Assembly: GCA_020026395.1 (NCBI GenBank)
Contig: JAHHQM010000003.1
Coordinates: 129,499 to 193,498, forward strand
DNA length: 64,000 nucleotides
Direction of reading: 5' to 3'
DNA from: Alistipes sp.
GTDB lineage: Bacteria > Bacteroidota > Bacteroidia > Bacteroidales > Rikenellaceae
In this document: piece by piece, positions 7,963-17,042 of the stretch
Layout of the letters: every line of letters begins with the position of its first letter
Numbering within the stretch: position 1 is the first letter of the stretch
The notes under the pieces: generated by a model
Seen by the model: only the letters and a program-made list of their open reading frames with translations
What the model was told of the DNA's origin: nothing
The model's database searches: none
Made by a program: the position numbers and the translations under genes

Positions 7963-8667
7963 CTACCTTGCGGCAATACGGCAGTACTTGTCATAACGTC
8001 CCAGTACGTCGTTCACATAAGCCACCGTCTGGTTGCTTCCGGTGAAACGACCACATTTGACCACTTCGTTCTGGTAGTATTCGGGTTGCGACTTCAGGCG
8101 CAGGTAACGCGACACAACCTCCCACGAATTGGGATTTTCGCCGTGAAGTCGGGCCAGTCGGCGTGCATCCGACACATGGCCGATACCGCCGTTATACGAA
8201 GCCAGCACCAGCGAAAGACGATCCTTCGAAGAGATGTTCGCAGGCAGGCGTAACGATGAGGAGATCTTCGTGAAGATCTTATTGGCAACGCGCACATTGG
8301 TTTCGGGGTTCATCAGATCCTCCTTTCCAACGTTGAACTGACGTGCCACCATGGGCATGATCTGCATCAGTCCGCGAGCACCGCGGCGCGATGTAATATC
8401 GGCATTAAAACGCGATTCGTGGTAAGCGATGGCCGACATCAGTCGCCAATCGTTACCTTCCTGTTCGCTGATCGTACGAATAATCCGGTCGTAAGCCGAA
8501 ATCTGATATTCTCCCTCACGGAGCAGCGTCAGAAGATCGGATGCGGTCTGCTCCTCCTTCTCGTTGAAGAGGATCAGCTCACGCGGCGACGGAATGTGGC
8601 TGTTGAAGCCGTAAAAAGTGGTTAAAATAGTTAAGAACGAAAACGTTAAAATAATCTTTTTTAACAT
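7963..8667 (-). CDS. Lytic transglycosylase with SLT domain (MltF-like)
   Basis: Peptidoglycan-cleaving enzyme that forms 1,6-anhydromuramoyl ends, acting in the periplasm. Of 234 residues, the N-terminus carries a hydrophobic export signal (KKIILTFSFLTILTTF) without a clear lipobox. The SLT domain spans about 70-215: catalytic Glu84 in AIAYHESRF, then GARGLMQIMP, the NPETNVRVA helix and the LASYNGGIGHV motif. It lacks the solute-binding half of classical MltF. It lies 44 bases downstream of the porin gene on the same strand with no promoter seen in between, so it probably belongs to the pssA-porin transcription unit. Likely role: wall remodelling during envelope assembly. Confidence 0.92.
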   Translation of the reverse strand: MLKKIILTFSFLTILTTFYGFNSHIPSPRELILFNEKEEQTASDLLTLLREGEYQISAYDRIIRTISEQEGNDWRLMSAIAYHESRFNADITSRRGARGLMQIMPMVARQFNVGKEDLMNPETNVRVANKIFTKISSSLRLPANISSKDRLSLVLASYNGGIGHVSDARRLARLHGENPNSWEVVSRYLRLKSQPEYYQNEVVKCGRFTGSNQTVAYVNDVLGRYDKYCRIAAR

Positions 8668-8711
8668 AAAGAGTTGTTTTGCGGGCAGCTCACACCGCGC
8701 AGAACAATACG

Positions 8712-10850
8712 CTAATCATAGAATCCCCACGAGATACCAATCTTGAACATGCCCGGGTTCAGCGGATAATGAGCCGCCGAAAAATACTTGTCGTCACCGA
8801 ACAGTCCCTTATTGAGATGCTGATATTTCAAGAATATTCGCATTCTCTTCCACTTTCCCATCACGAAGAAATCGGTGTAGGGGTATGCCCCCACCTCAAC
8901 TTCGCGTTGGTTGTAATACTCCGACAAAGCAGGATTGTACGACGGCGCATAATACTTCGAATTAAAGCGGCTGTCCAATCCGATCTGAAGGCGTAATACG
9001 TTGCGCACCACCCAGAATTCGTAATAATACGAAAGGAAGGCGCTGAAAAGCGGAACGGGTACAACTTCCTGATCCGTACTCCACTGCAACAATACCCTGT
9101 TGTCCAAATGAAGTCCGCCGAGGCGGAAATCTTTGCGAGCATACACACTCGTGAGGTTCACATCACCGGCGGCCTGTTCAATATGGCTCGTTGCGCCATA
9201 GTAGATTTTATTATCGACAATACCATGGTTTGCGCCCGCTTCAAATGCGAAATCGGGCATCGAAAGTTTCACCTCAAAACGAGTATCAGTCTCCCGCGAA
9301 AGGGGAGTGTTCCACATAAAGTGGTTCGAGAGTAGATTCTCCTGCCAGTAGTTCGGCGAGCGACGATCCAACAGGAATCGTCCTTCGAGAATCAGAGGGT
9401 GTCCACGGAGTCGTCCCTTGAGTGCCAGGTGGGCACCCAGACGAAGATCTCCGCCTCGATAACCTGAGGGATAGAACTTGAAGTCCGCATCCCAATCGAC
9501 AAATCGTTTGATTTTACCGCGGATCGAACCATAGGCAAAATACGAGGTCTTGTTCACCTTGCTGTATTTGCCGCTCAGGTAACTTCCGGGTGCGATCTGC
9601 ACATAGGTGTGCATGTCGATACCGATACCGCCGTCGATGGTTCCCACCACACCGTTTCGATCCCAGGGCTGTGCCTCGACAAAGATACGGTTCGAAATGA
9701 CACGCTCGTAAAGCGAGTCGTTCGTCTGACGCGGATCCAGGTACCAGTTTTCGTAATACTCCTTCGTTTCGGGCACGAACTCCCCCGTTTCGGGATCGCG
9801 CGAGGCACGTTCGTTGACGTACGGAGCACGTTTGTCCGTATAGCGTTTGCTCCACGACGAGTATTCGAATGAATGACCGAAATAGACCGCCGAGTAATCC
9901 GCCATCGAAAAATCGGCTTCGGTCAGGGTTTGCAAAGGAACACCGTAAGTCTGCTTCAGGAAGAAGGCATTGTTACGGTAGATGTTCTCGGCTTCGGCGT
10001 CGCTCAGCTTCATCGGCACACCCGACGGCATCTCGAAGGTCGTATCGCTGATCGCCCACTCGCCTACCACACCACCGTTCTCCTGTTGTTCGATGTGGTT
10101 GTTGTAGTAAGCGGCATGCACCGAGTAGCGTTTGCCCGTGTGGTTGAACGCCACCGAAAGGTTGTGGTTTTTCGTACGCTGACGGTTGTATTGTCCGCGC
10201 GTACCCCGCGCCTTGTAGTTTACGTTGAAACTCGTCGAGGGCGAGACGTTATGTGCCACCATCACGTTGAAATTCTCCTCACGGAAACGCTTCTGACCCG
10301 ACTCCAGATACGTAAAACGGAACAACGGCGTCTTCGAATTGTAGAAGGGCACGTTCTCCATATTATACGTATAGGCGTAATAGACGTCCGAGAAGCTGAA
10401 ATTGAAATTTTCGGGACGGCGGAAGTAATTCAACGGCAGCGACGTCTGACCCAGACCGCCCTGCGCGATGTCACCCACCCCTTCGAGGTAGAACGGGTAG
10501 TCGATGCGCCAGTCGGTCAGCATGGTATCCAGCGGCTGGATCTCCACGCGGTTAAAGTCGCGGCTGATGTTCCATTTGAAGTTCTTCAGCGAGCGGATCG
10601 AGTCGCTGAAGAAGTACGATTCCAGAGGTTTGCGAATTTTGCGCTCCTTCTTGGTCGTATCCTTAGGCATCGTCTCGTCGTCGGGTTGCTCATAGGGGTT
10701 CGATCCGTAGAGGGTGCTTTTGTCACCGCGCTGCTGCTGACGCATGATGTCTCGCGCGTTGATCGGACGCTGTGCAAAGGCCTCGGACGGAATGCTCAAA
10801 AACATCCCGGCCAAAACGAGTATCAATATACGGAACACGTTACGCGCCAT
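8712..10850 (-). CDS. Putative porin, outer-membrane beta-barrel (Porin_10 type)
   Basis: A 712-residue outer-membrane protein with a signal peptide (LILVLAGMFLSIPSEAFAQ) and a short charged N-terminal part, followed by many amphipathic strands rich in aromatic residues (FNFSFSDVYYAYTYN, HNLSVAFNHTGKRYSVHAAY). It ends in KIGISWGFYD, a beta-strand with a penultimate aromatic, as expected for BAM-inserted barrels. It matches the Bacteroidetes 'putative porin' family; substrate unknown. I chose the ATG at 10850: an upstream TTG would lie inside the -7 element of the promoter at 10875-10906. The promoter's -33 sits in the 3' end of pssA, so the gene can be expressed separately from pssA. Confidence 0.88.
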   Translation of the reverse strand: MARNVFRILILVLAGMFLSIPSEAFAQRPINARDIMRQQQRGDKSTLYGSNPYEQPDDETMPKDTTKKERKIRKPLESYFFSDSIRSLKNFKWNISRDFNRVEIQPLDTMLTDWRIDYPFYLEGVGDIAQGGLGQTSLPLNYFRRPENFNFSFSDVYYAYTYNMENVPFYNSKTPLFRFTYLESGQKRFREENFNVMVAHNVSPSTSFNVNYKARGTRGQYNRQRTKNHNLSVAFNHTGKRYSVHAAYYNNHIEQQENGGVVGEWAISDTTFEMPSGVPMKLSDAEAENIYRNNAFFLKQTYGVPLQTLTEADFSMADYSAVYFGHSFEYSSWSKRYTDKRAPYVNERASRDPETGEFVPETKEYYENWYLDPRQTNDSLYERVISNRIFVEAQPWDRNGVVGTIDGGIGIDMHTYVQIAPGSYLSGKYSKVNKTSYFAYGSIRGKIKRFVDWDADFKFYPSGYRGGDLRLGAHLALKGRLRGHPLILEGRFLLDRRSPNYWQENLLSNHFMWNTPLSRETDTRFEVKLSMPDFAFEAGANHGIVDNKIYYGATSHIEQAAGDVNLTSVYARKDFRLGGLHLDNRVLLQWSTDQEVVPVPLFSAFLSYYYEFWVVRNVLRLQIGLDSRFNSKYYAPSYNPALSEYYNQREVEVGAYPYTDFFVMGKWKRMRIFLKYQHLNKGLFGDDKYFSAAHYPLNPGMFKIGISWGFYD

Positions 10851-10874
10851 AACAAAAAGCGGAAAATTCGGGGG

Positions 10875-10906
10875 CAAATATAGTTAAAATTTTTTAATCG
10901 TTCAAA
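10875..10906 (-). promoter_or_regulatory. Promoter of the porin gene
   Basis: Minus strand: TTTG (10906-10903), 20 bases, TATATTTG (10882-10875). Both elements are perfect; the leader is about 18-20 bases. Confidence 0.82.
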
Positions 10907-11622
10907 CCGCTCGTTTTACGTCCCTTAGCCAGCGCCCAGCGGACGGTCGAAAACAGGATGTAAAGGACGATGATGACGGGGATGGCATAGACCTTCAGAA
11001 GGATGCACAACACGGCCGACAAGAGGATGAACGAATAGCGGATTTCGTTGCCTTTCCAACCAAAGCCCTTGAATTTGAGGGCGAACATACGCACGGGCGA
11101 TACGAGCATCAGCCCCATAAAGAGGGCGATGAGCGGAATCCACACGCCCCACCCGAAGTTACCCTGCTCGTAGATATAACCCAACGCCAGGAAGAACAGC
11201 GAGTTGGCCGGCGTGGGCAGACCCTCAAACTCGGTGTGTTGCGTTTCGTCGATATTGAATTTGGCAAGGCGCAATGCCGAGAATGCGGCGATCGAGAAGC
11301 AGAGGACAATGCCCGCCCAACGCATCCACTGGGGCATACACTCGGGCAGCGACTCCACGAAAAGCACATAAGCCACCGATGCGGGTACCAATCCGAACGA
11401 GATCATGTCGGCCAGCGAGTCGAGTTCGGCACCGATGGGCGACGACGATTTCAAAAGTCGGGCGACAAATCCGTCGAAAAAGTCGAATACGGCAGCGGCA
11501 ATGACAAGCATCAAAGCCACGGTCAGCATACGGTATTCGAGGACATAAACGGCCGCAAACGCACCGCACATGAGGTTCGAAAGGGTCAGCAAATTGGGTA
11601 TGGTGAATAGTCTGATCTTCAT
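10894..11622 (-). CDS. pssA: CDP-diacylglycerol--serine O-phosphatidyltransferase
   Basis: Integral-membrane enzyme making phosphatidylserine, the precursor of phosphatidylethanolamine. 242 residues with about seven membrane segments. The CDP-alcohol phosphotransferase motif is complete: Asp50-Gly51, Ala54-Arg55, Gly64, Asp68 and Asp72, in the pattern DG-x2-AR-x8-G-x3-D-x3-D. I chose the ATG at 11622 (MKIRLFTIPNLLTLSN); a longer reading begins across the -7 element at 11656-11663. No phosphatidylserine decarboxylase gene is in the window. Confidence 0.95.
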   Translation of the reverse strand: MKIRLFTIPNLLTLSNLMCGAFAAVYVLEYRMLTVALMLVIAAAVFDFFDGFVARLLKSSSPIGAELDSLADMISFGLVPASVAYVLFVESLPECMPQWMRWAGIVLCFSIAAFSALRLAKFNIDETQHTEFEGLPTPANSLFFLALGYIYEQGNFGWGVWIPLIALFMGLMLVSPVRMFALKFKGFGWKGNEIRYSFILLSAVLCILLKVYAIPVIIVLYILFSTVRWALAKGRKTSGLND

Positions 11623-11655
11623 TTTTTCTTCAATTTTAAAGCCTGCAACAGTCGG

Positions 11656-11663
11656 CAAAGTTA
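11656..11663 (-). promoter_or_regulatory. -7 element of pssA
   Basis: Perfect TAACTTTG on the minus strand, 33 bases before the start codon. No clear -33 TTG at the expected distance. Confidence 0.5.
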
Positions 11664-11801
11664 AGAATTAAAGGCCGAAAGCGAAAAAAAAAGCGACAAA
11701 TAATGCATCGCGGTCGGTTGAAACAGTGCAAAATAGAATTTTTGGAGAAAACATACGCGGATTTAAGGCCGTGGGAACTTTTTAAAATCTATAAAAATTT
11801 T

Positions 11802-11809
11802 TATCTTTG
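11802..11809 (+). promoter_or_regulatory. -7 element of manC
   Basis: Perfect TATCTTTG, 26 bases before the manC ATG. The -33 region is only T-rich. Confidence 0.55.
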
Positions 11810-11835
11810 TAATCCATTAACCGAACAGAGCCTTT

Positions 11836-12909
11836 ATGATGAATAACAAATATTGCGTGATCATGGCGGGAGGTATCGGCACCCGCTTTTGGCCGAAGAG
11901 CCGTCAGCGTATGCCGAAGCAGTTTCTCGACATCCTCGGTACCGGCAAATCGTTTATCCGCCACACCTTCGAGCGCTTTCTGCCGCTCGTACCCGCCGAG
12001 AATTTCCTGGTGGTCACCAACTACAAATACAAGGATCTGGTGCTGGAGCATCTGCCCGAATTGAAGGAAGAGCAGATTCTGTGCGAGCCCATCGGCCGCA
12101 ACACCGCCCCCTGCATCGCCTACGCCACCTACACCCTCATGAAGAAGAATCCGCAGGCGGAGATGATCGTCACCCCCGCCGACCACCTGATTCTGAACGA
12201 GGAAGATTTCCGCAAGATCATTTCGGAGTGCGTATCGTTCGCCGCCGACCACGATGCCATGATGACCGTCGGCATCAAACCGACCCGTCCCGATACGGGT
12301 TACGGCTACATCCAGGTGTCGAATCAGGAGCCGATCAGCAAGGTGAAGTGCTTCACCGAGAAACCCAATCTGGAGCTGGCACAGACCTTCCTCCAGTGTG
12401 GCGAGTTCTTCTGGAATTCGGGTATCTTCATCTGGAAGGGCACGACCATCGTCGAGGCGTTCAAGAAATACCTGCCCGAGCACCACGCCCTGTTCAGCGA
12501 GGTGGAGAAGGCCGACACGCCCGAGGCCGAACGCGCCGTCATCGAGAAGGCTTTTTCGGAGTGCCGCGCCATTTCGATCGACTACGGCATCATGGAGAAA
12601 GCCGACAATGTCTATGTGCGTTGCGGTGAATTCGGCTGGAGCGACATCGGCACGTGGGGTTCGGTTTACCAGCATTCGCGCAAGGATCGCTACGCCAACG
12701 CCGTTCCCGAGGAAGGGTGTTACCTGTACGACGTGCGTTCGTCGATCGTCTCGATTCCCAAGGATAAAATCGCCGTGGTGAGCGGCCTCAAGGAGTACAT
12801 CATCGTCGATACGGACGATGTGCTGATGATCTGCCCGCGCAGTGAGGAGCAGAACATCAAGAAATTCATCGATGAGGTGAAGTTCCACGACGGCGACAAA
12901 CATATTTAA
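11836..12909 (+). CDS. manC: Mannose-1-phosphate guanylyltransferase
   Basis: Makes GDP-mannose from mannose 1-phosphate and GTP, feeding GDP-mannose and GDP-fucose branches of glycan synthesis. 357 residues. The nucleotidyltransferase signature MAGGIGTRFWPKSR with the PKQFLDI follow-up lies at residues 10-35; then the GRNTAPCIAYA helix, TPADHLI and CFTEKPNLE motifs, FFWNSGIFIWK, and the left-handed helix region near the C-terminus. It lacks the C-terminal cupin isomerase domain of bifunctional enzymes. murF follows after 8 bases, so the two form an operon joining sugar-nucleotide and wall synthesis. Confidence 0.95.
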   Translation: MMNNKYCVIMAGGIGTRFWPKSRQRMPKQFLDILGTGKSFIRHTFERFLPLVPAENFLVVTNYKYKDLVLEHLPELKEEQILCEPIGRNTAPCIAYATYTLMKKNPQAEMIVTPADHLILNEEDFRKIISECVSFAADHDAMMTVGIKPTRPDTGYGYIQVSNQEPISKVKCFTEKPNLELAQTFLQCGEFFWNSGIFIWKGTTIVEAFKKYLPEHHALFSEVEKADTPEAERAVIEKAFSECRAISIDYGIMEKADNVYVRCGEFGWSDIGTWGSVYQHSRKDRYANAVPEEGCYLYDVRSSIVSIPKDKIAVVSGLKEYIIVDTDDVLMICPRSEEQNIKKFIDEVKFHDGDKHI

Positions 12910-12917
12910 CCCCGAGC

Positions 12918-14318
12918 ATGACCCGCTTATATCAATTATTCAAGGCGCACCCCACCATTTCGACCGACAGCCGCCGCATTGCCCCCGATTCGATCTTCTT
13001 CGCATTGAAGGGTGCCAATTTCGACGGCAATAAGTTCGCCCGCGAGGCACTGAAAAAAGGTGCCGCCTACGCCGTGATCGACGATCCCGAGGTTTTGGAG
13101 GAGGCACTCCGCGAGGCCGAATCAAAACCCCAAGCCGAGAAGCCGACCCATTCGCTTCCCGATGACCTGCAACCCGAAGTTGCGGAGGTCGTGGCCGAAA
13201 TCCACGCCATTGCCGACCGCATCAACGAATCACACACCGCAGAACGCCTCCAGGAGGAGATTCGCCTAATCCTCGTCCCCAATGTATTGAAGGCCTTGCA
13301 GGATCTGGCACGCGAACACCGCCGTGCCTTGGACATTCCGATTCTGGCCATTTCGGGCAGCAACGGAAAAACCACCACCAAAGAACTCATCAACCGCGTG
13401 CTGAGTGCGCGTTTTCGCACCTATGCCACCCGCGGCAATCTGAATAACCACATCGGCGTTCCGCTGACGCTGCTTGCGATGACCCGTTCGACCCAATTCG
13501 GTATTGTGGAGATGGGTGCAAGCGCACAGGGCGAGATCGCACTTCTCACGTCCATTGCCCAACCCGACTACGGAATTCTGACCAACGTAGGCCGAGCCCA
13601 CCTGGGCGGTTTCGGAGGCCCCGAAGGCGTCCGAAAGGGCAAAGGCGAATTGTACGACTACCTGATGCGCCATTCGGGCAAGGCCTTTCTGCGCGAGGAC
13701 GATCCGACACTTCTTTCGATGGCCGACGAGCGCCCCGCACTGGACACCATCCGCTATACGAGTGATCTTTCGGAGGGTATCCTCCACCACCTGGAGGGCG
13801 ACTACAACCGCTTCAACATTGCGGCTGCCGTGGCCGTAGGTCGTCATTTCGGCATCGGTGAGGATGAAATCCGCGCCGCAATCGAGGGTTATATTCCCGA
13901 CAACAACCGTTCGCAACGCATGGATACCCCACGCAACACGCTTATTGTCGATTGCTACAACGCCAATCCGTCGAGTATGCGTGCTTCCATCACCAATTTT
14001 TTGAAGGAAGCCACCGCCGAAGGTAAAGCGCATATGCTCATTCTGGGTGATATGTTGGAGTTGGGCGCATGGTCGGTCGAAGAGCACGCCTCCATGATCC
14101 GTCTTGCCGCCGAAGACCCCGAGGCCGAATTGCATCTGGTCGGCGAGGAGTTCCGCAAGGCCTATCAGTCGCTCGACGTAAAACCCGCCCGTTGCACGCT
14201 CTACCCCGATCGGGAAGCGCTGCTGGAGGAGCTCCAAAAACATCATCCCGAGAATCACCTGATCCTCATCAAGGGATCGCGCGGGATTGGTTTGGAGAAA
14301 ACAATCGATCTTTTATAA
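12918..14318 (+). CDS. murF: UDP-N-acetylmuramoyl-tripeptide--D-alanyl-D-alanine ligase, with an N-terminal insertion
   Basis: Cytoplasmic ATP-dependent ligase adding D-Ala-D-Ala to the UDP-MurNAc tripeptide. 466 residues. Mur ligase domain 1 carries STDSRRI...FFALKG (15-32). Walker A is GSNGKTTT from Gly147; RGNLNNHIGVP, EMGASAQGEI and NVGRAHLGGFG follow; domain 3 has the YNANPSSM and KGSRGIGLE motifs. Between domain 1 and the P-loop there is a charged, helix-prone insertion of about 50 residues (roughly 58-113) absent from E. coli MurF, whose P-loop starts near residue 107. All catalytic motifs are intact, so it should be active. Ends at a strong terminator. Confidence 0.95.
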   Translation: MTRLYQLFKAHPTISTDSRRIAPDSIFFALKGANFDGNKFAREALKKGAAYAVIDDPEVLEEALREAESKPQAEKPTHSLPDDLQPEVAEVVAEIHAIADRINESHTAERLQEEIRLILVPNVLKALQDLAREHRRALDIPILAISGSNGKTTTKELINRVLSARFRTYATRGNLNNHIGVPLTLLAMTRSTQFGIVEMGASAQGEIALLTSIAQPDYGILTNVGRAHLGGFGGPEGVRKGKGELYDYLMRHSGKAFLREDDPTLLSMADERPALDTIRYTSDLSEGILHHLEGDYNRFNIAAAVAVGRHFGIGEDEIRAAIEGYIPDNNRSQRMDTPRNTLIVDCYNANPSSMRASITNFLKEATAEGKAHMLILGDMLELGAWSVEEHASMIRLAAEDPEAELHLVGEEFRKAYQSLDVKPARCTLYPDREALLEELQKHHPENHLILIKGSRGIGLEKTIDLL

Positions 14319-14332
14319 GATATTAAATGCAT

Positions 14333-14371
14333 AAAAAAGCGTGGAGTCCATATGGGACTCCGCTCTTTTTA
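14333..14371. terminator. Bidirectional terminator after murF
   Basis: Arms AAAAAGCG-x-GGAGTCC and GGACTCC-GCTCTTTTT around an ATAT loop; shared by murF (plus) and the DUF4923 gene (minus). Confidence 0.85.
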
Positions 14372-14387
14372 TTCCTATAGAAGGAAT

Positions 14388-15011
14388 TTACTTGATTGTG
14401 GTTGCCGTATCTCGCTGGAACGTGAAACCGATATACACATCCTTGTAGTGTTCGAACAGTGCGACCAGTCCGTTCAGCTGGGGCACGCGGTCACCGATGG
14501 CCTTGACCATATCGACCAATTTGGTGACGGGGAAGACCAGAATCATCTCGTTGCCACGCACATAAACCGTACCCGTCACGGGTTCGTATTTGCGTCGCTT
14601 GGAGTCGAACGAGAAAGTCATCAGGTGCTTTTCGGCCTCGTAGGTATAATCACCCTTGACGGTGCGTTCGCCCGTCGTGGCCTCGTAGCGGTTGTCGCGA
14701 TTGAGGGTCAGGATGCCGAAACCGGGTTTCAGACCCACCTTCTCATAGACCTTCGTCATCTTTTTCTCGGCCGTCTTTTCCAAAGCCGCAGCCGCAAAAC
14801 CCGACAACACATCGTCACCCTTCATCTTCATGGCAGGTGCCGAATAGACCCAACGGCCGTTCATCGTCAATTCCGAGACCTTACCGCCAAGCGCCTCGTC
14901 GGCAGCCGATGCGGCTTCCTTCAAAAGATCTCGCCAATCCTGTGCCGATGCCGTCTGCACTCCCATCAGAAGGGCGCACGCCGTCATCACAAAAATCAAA
15001 AGTTTCTTCAT
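14388..15011 (-). CDS. DUF4923 family exported protein (lipocalin-like)
   Basis: A 207-residue exported protein of unknown function. A classical signal peptide (LLIFVMTACALLMGVQTASAQ) precedes a helical stretch (DWRDLLKEAASAADEALG). A calycin/lipocalin-like barrel of about 130 residues follows, with the typical opening LTMNGRWVYSAPAMKMKGDD and paired strands such as RYEATTGERTVKGDYTYE. It matches the Bacteroidales family DUF4923. The ATG is 15 bases after the nadE stop on the same strand, so it is probably co-transcribed with nadE, but nothing links the functions. Confidence 0.85.
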   Translation of the reverse strand: MKKLLIFVMTACALLMGVQTASAQDWRDLLKEAASAADEALGGKVSELTMNGRWVYSAPAMKMKGDDVLSGFAAAALEKTAEKKMTKVYEKVGLKPGFGILTLNRDNRYEATTGERTVKGDYTYEAEKHLMTFSFDSKRRKYEPVTGTVYVRGNEMILVFPVTKLVDMVKAIGDRVPQLNGLVALFEHYKDVYIGFTFQRDTATTIK

Positions 15012-15026
15012 CTTAAAAAAATTAAT

Positions 15027-16952
15027 CTAAAGTTTGTCAATTTCCTCAAGCCATGCGGCCGACAACATATCCGAAGGCATCTCCCAATCACCACGCGGCG
15101 AGAGCGAAATGCGCCCCGTACGCGGTCCGTCGGGCAGTGCCGAGCGTTTGAACTGCTGCGTGAAGAATCGACGGAAGAACGTACGGAGCCACTTAAGGAT
15201 GGTCTCACGATCGTACGTTCCGCAGAAAGCCTCCTCGGCCATATAGAGGATCTTCGCGGGGCATGCACCTCCCGAAATGAAATGATAGAGGAAAAAGTCG
15301 TGCAACTCGTAGGGGCCGACCAGATCCTCGGTCTTCTGGGCAATTTCGCCCTGATCGTCGGCGGGCAGAAGCTCGGGGCTGACGGGCGTTTCGATCACGT
15401 CGAGCAGCGTTTGGCGGATCTCCTCGTCCTGCTCGCTCTCGGCACACCAGGCCACCACGTGGCGCACCAGCGTCTTGGGTACCGTGGCGTTCACGCCGTA
15501 CATCGACATATGGTCGCCGTTGTAGGTTGCCCAACCCAGCGCCAATTCGCTCAAGTCGCCCGTACCGACCACCAGACCGTTCTCCTTGTTGGCCAGATCC
15601 ATCAGGATCTGCGTACGTTCGCGTGCCTGGCTGTTTTCGTAAGCCGACGAACGATCCGACGAGTCCAGACCGATGTCCTCGAAATGTTGTTCGCAGGCCT
15701 TACGGATCGGAATTTCGTGCATCGTAATGCCCAGTCCGTTCATCATCTTCAGGGCGTTGTTGTAGGTGCGTCCCGTCGTACCGAAACCGGGCATCGTCAC
15801 ACCGATGATCTCCTTGCGGTCACGCTGCATCACATCGAATGCGCGTACCATCACCAGCAGAGCCAGCGTCGAATCCAAACCGCCCGAAATACCGATCACG
15901 GCCGTGCAGGCACGGGTATGGGTCAGGCGGCGCACCAAGCCCTGCACCTGGATTTGGAAGACCTCCTGGCAACGCTCCCAGCGGGCACGCTCCTCATGCG
16001 GGATGAAGGGCATGGGGTCGATCTCGCGGTCGAGTTCCCGCTCTTCGTCCGATTCGGGGAAGTCGATGGTCACGATGCTGCTCTTATCGATCGTTCCCGG
16101 TTCGCGGAACATCGGATTGCGGCGGCGTTCGTAGTCCAGGCGATCGATATCGATGTCGGCCACGATAAGCTGGGGCTGCATCAGGAAGCGTTCGCCCTCC
16201 ATCAGGAGTTTACCGTTCTCGGCAATCAGCGCCTCACCACCGAACACGCCGTTGGTGGTCGATTCGCCCGATCCGGCCGACGCATAGATGTAACCCGAAA
16301 TCGTGCGTGCCGACTGCGACAAGATTTGCTGTTGCAGGAAGTTATATTGCGCGGCACCCTCCATCACGGCCGCAAGGTTGCAGATGACCTTCGCACCGTT
16401 CTGCGCCAGAATCGACGAATTGGGAACGAGAGCCCACAGATCGTGCGAGAGTTCGATTCCCACCTCCACGCCATTGACGGCGAAAGTCTGGAATGCACCG
16501 AACGGCACCATATCTCCACCCGCCGAGATCACATCGTTATCGATCGAGAATCCCGACGTGAAGAGGCGTTTTTCCGTTGCGCCCTCGCCCTCATAGACAT
16601 GGCTCTTGGGCACGACACCCTGCACCTGTCCTTGCGCAATGACCACCGCCGTATCGTAGAGCGATGCCCCGTGGCGCAGAGGTGCACCCACGACGATCGT
16701 CAGCGGAATTTCGAGCGACGCATCCGCCAACTGACGCAGCGCCTCATCCACCGCATCGAGCAGTGTGCGTTGCAGCATCAGATCGCCCGCCGTATAACCC
16801 GTCACCGAAAGTTCGGGGAATACGACCAGCTCCGCACCGCGTTGTGCGGCCTCCTGGGCCAGTGCCGTAATGCGACGCACATTCTCGCGGGGATCGCCCA
16901 CCGCCACAACGGGAGTGGCAACCGCAACTTTGAAAAAACCGAATTTATCCAT
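15027..16952 (-). CDS. nadE: NAD(+) synthetase with a degenerate glutaminase domain
   Basis: Last step of NAD synthesis: amidation of nicotinic acid adenine dinucleotide. 641 residues, the length of the glutamine-dependent two-domain form. The C-terminal synthetase half is intact (GISGGLDST P-loop, VGTGDLSELALGW). The N-terminal nitrilase-type glutaminase keeps Glu47 (FPELSVTGY) and Lys116 (VPKS), but the catalytic cysteine of the conserved EICEDLW motif is Ser169 (IELSHDLW), and the neighbouring YREFYE-type loop is also changed (HVYEGEGATE). The enzyme is therefore predicted to use free ammonia rather than glutamine; this is inference. The codon at 16446-16448 reads TCG. Start ATG at 16952; a long hairpin separates it from pepT upstream. 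Confidence 0.93.
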   Translation of the reverse strand: MDKFGFFKVAVATPVVAVGDPRENVRRITALAQEAAQRGAELVVFPELSVTGYTAGDLMLQRTLLDAVDEALRQLADASLEIPLTIVVGAPLRHGASLYDTAVVIAQGQVQGVVPKSHVYEGEGATEKRLFTSGFSIDNDVISAGGDMVPFGAFQTFAVNGVEVGIELSHDLWALVPNSSILAQNGAKVICNLAAVMEGAAQYNFLQQQILSQSARTISGYIYASAGSGESTTNGVFGGEALIAENGKLLMEGERFLMQPQLIVADIDIDRLDYERRRNPMFREPGTIDKSSIVTIDFPESDEERELDREIDPMPFIPHEERARWERCQEVFQIQVQGLVRRLTHTRACTAVIGISGGLDSTLALLVMVRAFDVMQRDRKEIIGVTMPGFGTTGRTYNNALKMMNGLGITMHEIPIRKACEQHFEDIGLDSSDRSSAYENSQARERTQILMDLANKENGLVVGTGDLSELALGWATYNGDHMSMYGVNATVPKTLVRHVVAWCAESEQDEEIRQTLLDVIETPVSPELLPADDQGEIAQKTEDLVGPYELHDFFLYHFISGGACPAKILYMAEEAFCGTYDRETILKWLRTFFRRFFTQQFKRSALPDGPRTGRISLSPRGDWEMPSDMLSAAWLEEIDKL

Positions 16953-16975
16953 TGTTCAAACTTTTTTATTGATGA

Positions 16976-17025
16976 TCGAAGCGACCATCCGTCCCCTCTT
17001 TTCGGGGGACGGAGGATCGCTTCGA
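16976..17025. other. Long perfect-type hairpin between pepT and nadE
   Basis: Arms of 21 bases (TCGAAGCGAC...GTCCCC and its complement, one or two mismatches) around a 7-base loop. It is not followed by a clear T run on either strand, so a simple terminator is doubtful; a transcript-processing or stability element between pepT and nadE fits as well. Confidence 0.6.
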
Positions 17026-17042
17026 AGATTCCTTTCGGGGAA

